This document shows, one piece after another, positions 1-5,031 of a stretch of DNA of 6,744 nt. The position numbers and the translations under genes are program-made. The DNA is from Frankiales bacterium (GTDB lineage: Bacteria; Actinomycetota; Actinomycetes; Mycobacteriales; SCTD01): NCBI GenBank assembly GCA_025965755.1, contig JAOPWI010000179.1, positions 1-6,744 of the forward strand, read 5' to 3'. Below the pieces are notes generated by a model. That model did not search any database and was not told the origin of the DNA. It saw nothing but the letters and a program-made list of their open reading frames with translations. Position 1 is the first letter of the stretch. The number at the start of each line of letters is the position of its first letter.

Positions 1-112
1 CAGCGACCTGCCGGGCGCGATCGCCGTGCTGGCCGTCGTGCTGGTGGCGGCCGCCGGCGTCGGCCAGCTGACCGAGGTCGTGACCCGGCGCCGGGCGGCG
101 CCGACCGCCTAG
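1..112 (+). CDS. C-terminus of a membrane protein (5' end outside the window)
   Basis: Only the last 36 codons are present, read in the frame that ends with TAG at 110-112. They encode a short polar stretch (SDLPG), one strongly hydrophobic Ala/Val/Leu segment of about 17 residues (AIAVLAVVLVAAAGVGQ), and a basic tail (VVTRRRAAPTA). This is the pattern of a final transmembrane helix followed by a cytoplasmic positively charged end, as in many transporter permeases. The fragment is too short to name a family; an ABC-type or major-facilitator permease are both possible. Its stop lies 7 bp from the stop of the opposing acyltransferase gene, so the two genes converge almost end to end. Confidence 0.6.
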   Translation, partial: SDLPGAIAVLAVVLVAAAGVGQLTEVVTRRRAAPTA

Positions 113-119
113 GTCCGGG

Positions 120-764
120 TCACGCCGGCTCGTCCAGGGCCGGCGGGCTGCCGTCGCCCTCCAGGGCCTCGATCTTGGGGCAGGGGCACCAGGCGTCGTG
201 CCAGGCCCGCCGGCAGCGCGGCGGGTAGCTGAGCGTCCGGATGACCTTCGCCGGATTGCCGGCCACCAGCACGTCGTCCGGGACGTCCTTGGTGACCACC
301 GAGCCGGCGGCGACGAGGACCCGCTTGCCGATCGTGACGCCGGGCAGGATCATCGCCCGGGCGCCCACCCAGGTGCCCGAGCCGATGTGCACCGGGGCGT
401 CGACGTGCGGCCGGCCCTCGACCCCGTGGCTGTTGCTGTCCATGACGTAGACCTCGTTGGCCAGGGCCACGTCGTCACCGATGGTGATCTCCAGGACGCT
501 CAGCACGACGCTGCCCGAGTTGAGGAACACCCGGTCGCCGATCCGGATCCGGCCGCCGCCGCTCACCAGCGTCTGCCGGTGCGCCTGCCAGATGATGAAG
601 TCGTCACCGATCTCGACGTCGGTGCCGTCCACGCGGGGGTCGCCGAGCACCCGGGCTCGCCGGCCCAGCCTGTTCACCTTGCGCAGCACCCAGCGGGCGC
701 GCAGCTCCTGCCGGAAGCCCGCGGCGTGCCACTGCAGCTCGATGCGCCGCCGTTCCCAGTCCAC
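120..764 (-). CDS. Left-handed beta-helix (hexapeptide-repeat) acyltransferase, WbbJ/WcaF-like
   Basis: A 214-residue protein. Residues about 50-178 hold the isoleucine-patch hexapeptide repeats of a left-handed beta-helix (for example EIGDDF, RIGDRV, TIGDDV, HIGSGTWVGARAMILPGVTIG, then VAAGSVVTKDVPDDVLVAGNPAKVI), the classic ending of CoA-dependent O-acetyltransferases. His113 in DSNSHG sits where the catalytic His is expected. Such enzymes are usually cytosolic trimers that acetylate sugars or similar hydroxylated acceptors. The family is clear but the acceptor is unknown. I chose the GTG at 764 because the frame stays open far upstream but would run into the divergent gene at 789, and because a TACGGT -10 box ends 8 nt before this GTG, which fits a leaderless message. 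The last 35 residues are unusual: they hold C184, H189, C193 and C195 (a WCPCP motif), a possible metal site outside the usual fold. Confidence 0.88.
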   Translation of the reverse strand: MDWERRRIELQWHAAGFRQELRARWVLRKVNRLGRRARVLGDPRVDGTDVEIGDDFIIWQAHRQTLVSGGGRIRIGDRVFLNSGSVVLSVLEITIGDDVALANEVYVMDSNSHGVEGRPHVDAPVHIGSGTWVGARAMILPGVTIGKRVLVAAGSVVTKDVPDDVLVAGNPAKVIRTLSYPPRCRRAWHDAWCPCPKIEALEGDGSPPALDEPA

Positions 765-772
765 GGCACGGA

Positions 773-778
773 ACCGTA
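773..778 (-). promoter_or_regulatory. -10 element (TACGGT) for the acyltransferase gene, leaderless
   Basis: On the minus strand TACGGT fits the actinobacterial TANNNT -10 pattern and is followed by 8 nt and then the GTG at 764. The expected transcription start falls on or within two bases of the start codon, so the message would be leaderless; no Shine-Dalgarno sequence is present. The box overlaps the plus-strand -10 at 777-782. Confidence 0.5.
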
Positions 779-782
779 GCCT
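777..782 (+). promoter_or_regulatory. -10 element (TAGCCT) for the zinc protein / ATP-grasp operon, leaderless
   Basis: TAGCCT fits TANNNT and lies 6 nt before the GTG at 789, the normal distance between a -10 box and the first transcribed base, so the gene should be leaderless. No Shine-Dalgarno sequence precedes the GTG. A clear -35 is not visible (TTCCCA at 753-758 has the right spacing, 18 bp, but matches poorly). The TA at 777-778 is shared with the minus-strand -10. Confidence 0.5.
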
Positions 783-788
783 GGTCCC

Positions 789-1088
789 GTGGAGGACGAG
801 ATCGCCGTCTGCTCGGCCAAGGGGTGCCGGGCGCCGGCCCGGCACGTTCTGGTGTGGAACAACCCCAAGCTGCACACGCCCGACCGCGAGAAGACCTGGG
901 TGGCCTGCGACGACCACCGCCAGTCGCTCGCCGACCACCTCGACGTCCGCGGGTTTCTGCGGCGCGTCGACCCGCTGCGCACCGGGCGGTGGACCTGCCC
1001 GACCTGCGGCGCCGACTTCCCGCCGGAGCAGCAGCGCTGCCCGGTGTGCCTGCAGCACGACGGCGGCAGCTGCGGGAGCAAGGACTGA
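789..1088 (+). CDS. Small zinc-binding protein (family often annotated 'acetone carboxylase' in actinobacteria)
   Basis: A 99-residue protein with two Cys-rich modules. The first (residues 8-43) has C8-x4-C13 and C40-x2-H43 around the conserved core VWNNPKLHTPDREKTWVACD. This core is shared with a family of roughly 70-residue actinobacterial proteins that databases often call 'acetone carboxylase'; the label appears unfounded, since nothing here resembles a carboxylase subunit. The second module (residues 70-87) is a zinc ribbon, CPTC and CPVC separated by ten residues, and one more Cys is at 95. No enzymatic residues are evident, so a structural, protein-binding or nucleic-acid-binding role is more likely. 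The GTG start is supported by the -10 box 6 nt upstream. The stop is followed after one base by the start of the ATP-grasp gene, so the two are an operon and probably translationally coupled. Confidence 0.85.
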   Translation: MEDEIAVCSAKGCRAPARHVLVWNNPKLHTPDREKTWVACDDHRQSLADHLDVRGFLRRVDPLRTGRWTCPTCGADFPPEQQRCPVCLQHDGGSCGSKD

Positions 1089-1089
1089 C

Positions 1090-2322
1090 GTGCTGGCCCT
1101 GAGCGGCCAGCAGGTCGTCGCCGAGGACCTGCCGGCCGGCATCCCGGCCGCGCTGGTGATGAACACGCACATCACCGGCCTGGCCGTCGCCCGCTCGCTC
1201 GGCCGCGCCGGCGTCCCGGTGCTGGGCCTGGACAAGGAGCGCGGCGGGCTCGGCCAGCACAGCCGGCACCTGTCCGGGCTCGGGCTGGTCCCCGGGCCGG
1301 CGGTCGACGGCGGCGCCGCGCTGGCCGACCACCTGGTCGCGCTCGGCCCGTCCTTTGCCGACCGGCCGGTGCTGTTCCCGACCAACGACGACTGGGTGCT
1401 GGCTCTGGCCCGGCACCGGGACCGGCTCGAGGAGCACTACCGCTTCCCCTACGCGCCGTACGACGTGGTCCGACGGGCGCTGGGCAAGACCGCGCTCTAC
1501 CGGGCCTGCGAGGCCCTCGGGGTCGACGCGCCGCGGTCCTGGTACCTCGACGACGGGGGCGACCCGGCCGACGCCGTGCCCTACCCGTGCGTGCTCAAGC
1601 CGGACGACAGCCGCGGGTTCTACGACGCCTTCCGGGCCAAGGTGTTCGTGGTGCACGATCCGCCGGAGTTCCGCGCCCGGGTGGCCGAGGCGGCGGCACA
1701 CGGGCTGACGCTGGTGGCCCAGGAGTGGGTGGAGACGCGGCCGGGCGGGTTCTGGTCGGTGGCGTCCTACCTGTCGCCCGACGGCACGCCGCGGGGCGTG
1801 TTCACGGGGCGCAAGCTCGAGCAGTGGCCGCCGGACTTCGGCACGTCGTGCCTGGCCGACGCGCGCTGGGACGAGGCCCTCGCCCGGGCCGGCGTCGCGG
1901 TGCTCCAGGAGCTGGGCTACTGGGGCATCAGCGAGATCGAATTCGTGCAGGACGCTGCCACCGGGCGGCTGCTGCTGCTCGACGTCAACACCCGGCCGTG
2001 GAAGTGGGTCGGGTTGCCGGTGGCGGCCGGCGTCGACCTGCCGCTGCTGGCCTACCGGGACGCGGTGGGGCAGCCGGAGAACAGCGGGCGCCAGGTCGAC
2101 GGCACCCGCTGGACGTTCCTGCGCGACTACGTGCAGCTGGTCCGGGCCCGGGCCAACGCGGTGCCCGAGGAGCAGGTCACCAAGGACGAGTGGGTCGCGC
2201 TGCTGGCCGGCCGGGCGACGTCGCTGGTCGACGGCGTGCACGACCCGGACGACCCCGAGCCGTCCTACGACGTGCTCTGGGGCGAGCTGACCGGCGGCGC
2301 GGGCTACAGCTGCGCCTGCTGA
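1090..2322 (+). CDS. ATP-grasp carboxylate-amine ligase-like protein
   Basis: A 410-residue protein. It begins with a pre-ATP-grasp Rossmann-like domain (residues about 18-100, starting PAALVMNTHITGLAVARSLG), followed by the ATP-grasp fold (about 125-320). Likely nucleotide and metal ligands are K133 (LGKT), K170 (CVLKPDD), Q211/E212 (QEWV), R241-K242 in GRKLEQWPP, E282/E284 (SEIEFV) and D298/N300 in LLLDVNTRPW. The usual EINPR-type metal motif is therefore DVNTR here. The family joins a carboxylate to an amine or other nucleophile through an acyl phosphate; closest in style are D-aspartate-ligase-like and 'carboxylate-amine ligase' proteins of surface-polymer clusters. The substrate is unknown. 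The GTG at 1090 is chosen because the first beta strand would be cut by the ATG at 1159, and because GGGAG/AAGGA (1074-1084) lies just upstream inside the zinc protein gene. The last residues (GYSCAC) carry two Cys of unknown meaning. Confidence 0.87.
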   Translation: MLALSGQQVVAEDLPAGIPAALVMNTHITGLAVARSLGRAGVPVLGLDKERGGLGQHSRHLSGLGLVPGPAVDGGAALADHLVALGPSFADRPVLFPTNDDWVLALARHRDRLEEHYRFPYAPYDVVRRALGKTALYRACEALGVDAPRSWYLDDGGDPADAVPYPCVLKPDDSRGFYDAFRAKVFVVHDPPEFRARVAEAAAHGLTLVAQEWVETRPGGFWSVASYLSPDGTPRGVFTGRKLEQWPPDFGTSCLADARWDEALARAGVAVLQELGYWGISEIEFVQDAATGRLLLLDVNTRPWKWVGLPVAAGVDLPLLAYRDAVGQPENSGRQVDGTRWTFLRDYVQLVRARANAVPEEQVTKDEWVALLAGRATSLVDGVHDPDDPEPSYDVLWGELTGGAGYSCAC

Positions 2323-2331
2323 GGCCTCAGC
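2318..2331. repeat. Perfect 14-bp palindrome spanning two convergent stop codons
   Basis: GCTGAGGCCTCAGC reads the same on both strands. It contains the TGA of the ATP-grasp gene (2320-2322) and, on the other strand, the TGA of the small hypothetical gene (2327-2329), with 4 bp between them. As RNA on either strand it could form a 5-bp stem with a GGCC loop. That is weak for a terminator, and there is no U-tract on either side. Confidence 0.6.
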
Positions 2332-2689
2332 GGTAGCGGAACCCGTCCCGGCGCCACTGGAACAGCGACGGCTTGGACAGCGGCGGGCCGGCGGGCACCG
2401 GCTCCGGGCGGACGCGGCCGACCGGCGCGTCGTAGTCGGCCCGGGCGATCGCGTCGACGACGCCGGGCTCGTCGAGGTCCTCGGAGCCCTCGACCACCGG
2501 CACGAAGCCGACGAGGACCCCGTCGCGCAGCACCGTCGCGGACAGCGCGGCGCTGCTGTCGGCGTCCCAGACCGCGCGCCGGCCGTCGGGCAGCTGGACG
2601 GCCACCCCGAACTGGTAGGTCGCCGGTCGCTCGAGGTGGGCGTCGACACCCCGCTCGCGCAGCTGTGCGACGACCCGCCGGGCCTTCAT
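2327..2689 (-). CDS. Conserved-looking hypothetical protein
   Basis: A soluble protein of 120 residues with no signal peptide or membrane segment. I do not recognise a named family. Residues 1-20 look like a helix (KARRVVAQLRERGVDAHLE); residues 24-64 look like beta strands with YQFGVAVQLPDGRRAVWD and VLRDGVLVGFVPVVEGSED; then comes an acidic helix (72-86, DEPGVVDAIARADYD) and a Pro-rich and basic tail (PSLFQWRRDGFRYR). Coding is supported by typical GC-rich codon use and a sensible alpha/beta composition. The start is uncertain. I chose the ATG at 2689, with GGAG three bases before it; a GTG at 2698 and a TTG at 2710 are in frame with no Shine-Dalgarno. It lies downstream of the ferritin-like gene on the same strand but behind a strong hairpin, and no -10 box is visible, so its promoter is unclear. 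Confidence 0.68.
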   Translation of the reverse strand: MKARRVVAQLRERGVDAHLERPATYQFGVAVQLPDGRRAVWDADSSAALSATVLRDGVLVGFVPVVEGSEDLDEPGVVDAIARADYDAPVGRVRPEPVPAGPPLSKPSLFQWRRDGFRYR

Positions 2690-2731
2690 CTCCTCCACGA
2701 GCAGGGGCAACGGCGCGGAGCCGCAAAGCGT

Positions 2732-2768
2732 TCCGGCCCCGCCCCCGCAGCGCGGGAACGGGGCCGGA
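2732..2768 (-). terminator. GC-rich hairpin terminator after the ferritin-like gene
   Basis: Ten perfect outer base pairs (TCCGGCCCCG at 2732-2741 with CGGGGCCGGA at 2759-2768) enclose a 2x2 internal loop, five more pairs (CCCGC at 2744-2748 with GCGGG at 2752-2756) and a 3-nt loop. On the minus strand it begins 12 nt after the TAG of the ferritin-like gene. What follows is AACGCTTTGC rather than a run of U, as is common for actinobacterial terminators. Confidence 0.72.
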
Positions 2769-2780
2769 CGGCAGGGCGGG

Positions 2781-3911
2781 CTAGACCGAGCTGGACAGCC
2801 CGGTGAGGCGCTCCTGCGCGGCGGCCAGCACGCCCTTGCGGGCCTTGTTGGCGGCCTCGAACGCGAGGATCTGCTGCAGCTCCTCCACGTCCTCGGTGTC
2901 CCGGATGTGGCCCATGATGCGGTCGCCGGAGAGCTTCTCGTAGCCGGCGAACGGGTGGGCCACCTGGCCGGTGCCGGACAGGTCGATGACGTCGGCGACG
3001 GACTCGGCGGTCTCGCGGGCCTGCTCGGCCAGCTCGGACACGGTGGTCTCGGCGGGCTCGGGGGTCTCGGCGGACACGGCGGTCTCGGCGGTCTCGACGG
3101 CGCTGCCGACGGCGTCGCCGGTCCGGGCGGCCAGGCTCTGGACGGCGCTGCTCACGGCGTCGCGGGACTCGGCGGCCAGGCTCTCCACGGCGGTGCCCGC
3201 GGCGGCGGCCCGGTCCTCGGCGCGCTGGGTGGCGACGCGGGCGGCGTGCACGCCGGTGTCGAGTGCGCCGTCGGCGGCCTGGACAGCGCTGGACAGCGCG
3301 TCCTGCAGCGGCTGCGGGCTCCTGCCGGCCAGCTTGGTGGCGAAGGCGCTGAGGCGGTTGATGCCCTGCGCGGCCACGCCCAGCGGGGCAGCGGCGGCGG
3401 AGCGGACACCGGTGACCACGGCCTGGACCGGGGTGGCCCGCAGCATCGAGGTGCCGGTCCTGCCGACCTCGGCCAGGCGGGCCTCGAGCCAGTCGATGGT
3501 CGCGGTGTGGGCGGTCTCGAGCCGGTCGAAGACCGGCAGCAGGCGCGTCTCGTTCAGCGACTCGGCCAGGGTGCGGGCGTACCGGGTGCGCTCGCGCAGC
3601 TGGTGCTCGAGCGACAGGTCGCCGAGCAGCGCGCCCTGCAGCGTCTGCACCTGGTTGAGCTGGGTGGTCGCGAAGGCGCCGGCCTTGCCGAGGGCCGAGC
3701 CGACGACGTCAGGGACGCCGCCGACCTCCCGGATGGCCTGCACGAGCAGGTGCGAGCGCTCGCGGGCCTTCTGAACGTTCTCCGTGAGCTCCTTCTCCAG
3801 CTCCGCGGTGCGGGCCTGGGTGCGCCGCACGGTCGCGATGGTCTGCTCGAAGGCGGTCAGGCGCAGCAGGTTCTGCAGCTCGGTGACAAGCATGTCGCGG
3901 GTGACAGGCAC
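2781..3911 (-). CDS. Ferritin-like di-iron domain protein with long Ala/Glu-rich tail
   Basis: A 376-residue protein. Residues about 8-150 are four helices with the spacing of a carboxylate-bridged di-iron site: E22, E51-x2-H54, E102 (LEHQL) and E132-x2-H135. This is the E / ExxH / E / ExxH signature of ferritin-like and rubrerythrin-like proteins. Residues about 155-310 are Ala-rich, predicted as amphipathic helices or disordered, with two adjacent 15-residue repeats (243-257 and 258-272) and then a Glu-Thr-Pro-rich stretch. Residues about 319-372 form a compact helical end (GYEKLSGDRIMGHIRDTEDVEEL, then AFEAANKARKGVLAA) resembling a short C-terminal motif I recall from other actinobacterial proteins. 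There is no signal peptide. The GTG at 3911 has GGAGGA starting 14 nt upstream; the frame stays open further up, but that extension reads like non-coding sequence. Iron binding or oxidation is inferred from the ligands, not known. A phasin-like coating role for the tail is an alternative. Confidence 0.8.
   Translation of the reverse strand: MPVTRDMLVTELQNLLRLTAFEQTIATVRRTQARTAELEKELTENVQKARERSHLLVQAIREVGGVPDVVGSALGKAGAFATTQLNQVQTLQGALLGDLSLEHQLRERTRYARTLAESLNETRLLPVFDRLETAHTATIDWLEARLAEVGRTGTSMLRATPVQAVVTGVRSAAAAPLGVAAQGINRLSAFATKLAGRSPQPLQDALSSAVQAADGALDTGVHAARVATQRAEDRAAAAGTAVESLAAESRDAVSSAVQSLAARTGDAVGSAVETAETAVSAETPEPAETTVSELAEQARETAESVADVIDLSGTGQVAHPFAGYEKLSGDRIMGHIRDTEDVEELQQILAFEAANKARKGVLAAAQERLTGLSSSV
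3096..3185 (-). repeat. Two tandem 45-bp units encoding a 15-residue repeat
   Basis: Units 3141-3185 and 3096-3140 encode ESLAAESRDAVSSAV and QSLAARTGDAVGSAV, identical at 10 of 15 residues and clearly similar in DNA. Just beyond them, GGTCTCGGCGG-type words recur at 3045, 3063, 3081 and 3090 (plus-strand coordinates), all multiples of 9 bp apart, and encode AET/VET tripeptides. The tail of this protein has apparently grown by duplication of short in-frame units. Confidence 0.65.
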
Positions 3912-3953
3912 GGCGGGTTCCTCCAACGGATCGGTGTAGCCCCGGTGTGCCCA

Positions 3954-3985
3954 GTGCTGCCTGTTGCAAGCACCCTGCGAGCAGG
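3954..3985. promoter_or_regulatory. Two adjacent inverted repeats in the divergent intergenic region
   Basis: The 106-bp gap between the divergent ferritin-like and monooxygenase genes holds GTGCT-N10-AGCAC (3954-3958 with 3969-3973) and, directly next to it, CCTGC-GA-GCAGG (3974-3985). The second ends about 20 bp before the monooxygenase -10 box, about where its -35 should be, so a repressor bound there could control that gene. The arms are only 5 bp, so chance is possible. Confidence 0.3.
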
Positions 3986-4005
3986 AGTGAGCGGGGCCAC
4001 ACCCG

Positions 4006-4011
4006 TACCGT
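4006..4011 (+). promoter_or_regulatory. -10 element (TACCGT) for the monooxygenase gene, leaderless
   Basis: TACCGT matches TANNNT and is 6 nt from the ATG at 4018, the same geometry as the promoter at 777-782. There is no Shine-Dalgarno sequence before this ATG, so a leaderless message is likely. No clear -35 is seen. Confidence 0.5.
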
Positions 4012-4017
4012 GGATCC

Positions 4018-5031
4018 ATGCGCTTCGGGTACTGGATGCCGGTGTTCGGCGGGTGGCTGCGCAACGTCCGCGACGAGCAGATGTCGGTGGACTGGGCCTA
4101 CCTCAAGGCGCTCGCGGTCGAGAGCGAGCAGGCCGGCTTCGACCTGTCGCTGATCGCCGAGCTCAACCTCAACGACATCAAGGGCCACCGGGCCCCGGCG
4201 CTGGACGCCTGGACGCTGGCGCCGGCCGTCGCCGCGGTCACCGAGCGGCTCGAGCTGATGCTCGCCGTCCGCCCCAACTACCACTCCCCCAGCCTCACGG
4301 CCAAGGCCGTCAGCACGCTGGACACCATCGCCCCCGGCCGTACCAGCCTGAACGTGGTCAGCTCGTGGTGGAAGGACGAGGCCACCCAGTACGGCGCGCC
4401 GTTCGACGTCCACGACGCCCGCTACGAGCGCACCGACGAGTGGCTCGAGGTCTTCTCCCGCCTCATGGTGGAGGACGAGGTCACGCACGCCGGCCCGAGG
4501 TACGCGCTGCAGGGCTGCGTCCTGCAGCCCAAGCCCGCGGTACCCCCGACGGTCTACATGGGCGGCGAGTCGCGCAAGGCCAAGGAGGTCATCAGCCGGC
4601 GCGGCAGCGCGTACGTCATGCACGGCGACCCGCCGGACGTCATCGCCGAGAAGGTGCGCGACATGAACGCCCGGGCGGCCGAGCACGGCAGGACGTTCCA
4701 GTACGGCGTCTCGGGCTACGTCATCGTCCGCGACAGCGAGGCCGAGGCGCAGGACGAGCTGGCCCGGATCCTGGACGTGCAGGCCGACCCGGAGGCCTAC
4801 GCGTCCTATCAGGACTTCCTCGCCGGCTCGCAGCTGGAGTCCCAGGTCTCCCTGGAGGAGTACTCGGTGTCCAACCGCGGGCTCCGGGCCGGCCTCGTCG
4901 GCACGCCCGCTCAGGTGATCGAGCGGATCCGGGCGTACGAGCAGGCCGGCGTGGACCTCATGCTGCTGCAGTTCTCGCCGCAGCGCGAGGAGATGGCCCG
5001 CTTCGGCCGGGACGTCATCTCCGCCTACTAG
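4018..5031 (+). CDS. Luciferase-like FMN-dependent monooxygenase, SsuD/SfnG type
   Basis: A 337-residue, single-domain (beta/alpha)8-barrel protein, a normal length for the bacterial-luciferase-like family. Matching features are the first strand FGYWMPVFGGW, the barrel strand MLAVRPNYHSPSLTAKAVSTLD, GRTSLNVVSSWWKDE (compare the NIVSGW region of dimethylsulfone monooxygenase SfnG and the NLVTG region of alkanesulfonate monooxygenase SsuD), the H132-D-A-R-Y-E-R segment, PTVYMGGESRKAKE (phosphate/flavin loop region), and LVGTPAQVIERIRAYEQAGVDLMLLQF near the end. These enzymes use reduced FMN and O2 to oxidise a small substrate, in SsuD and SfnG cleaving a C-S bond. The substrate here is unknown; sulfonates, sulfones or another ligand are possible. 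No flavin reductase or sulfonate transporter is adjacent. The ATG follows a -10 box at 4006-4011, so the message is probably leaderless. The stop overlaps that of the opposing beta-propeller gene. Confidence 0.87.
   Translation: MRFGYWMPVFGGWLRNVRDEQMSVDWAYLKALAVESEQAGFDLSLIAELNLNDIKGHRAPALDAWTLAPAVAAVTERLELMLAVRPNYHSPSLTAKAVSTLDTIAPGRTSLNVVSSWWKDEATQYGAPFDVHDARYERTDEWLEVFSRLMVEDEVTHAGPRYALQGCVLQPKPAVPPTVYMGGESRKAKEVISRRGSAYVMHGDPPDVIAEKVRDMNARAAEHGRTFQYGVSGYVIVRDSEAEAQDELARILDVQADPEAYASYQDFLAGSQLESQVSLEEYSVSNRGLRAGLVGTPAQVIERIRAYEQAGVDLMLLQFSPQREEMARFGRDVISAY

Noticed and set aside
765..1385. N-terminal extension of the acyltransferase frame up to 1385
   Set aside because: The extension is antisense to the zinc protein and ATP-grasp genes, has shadow-type composition and no known domain. 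The GTG at 764 with its -10 box gives the normal length for the family.
604..2649. A 681-codon minus-strand frame across the ATP-grasp gene
   Set aside because: It is Arg/Pro/Gly-rich, has no recognisable fold and is antisense to a clear ATP-grasp gene; a shadow of GC bias.
3962..3968. TGTTGCA, also found on the minus strand at 6614-6620, as a possible shared regulatory site
   Set aside because: A 7-bp word in two intergenic regions is expected by chance often enough, and the flanks do not align well.
3912..4064. Upstream 51-residue extension of the ferritin-like protein
   Set aside because: It would overlap the divergent monooxygenase start and contains promoter-like DNA. The GTG at 3911 has a strong GGAGGA site.
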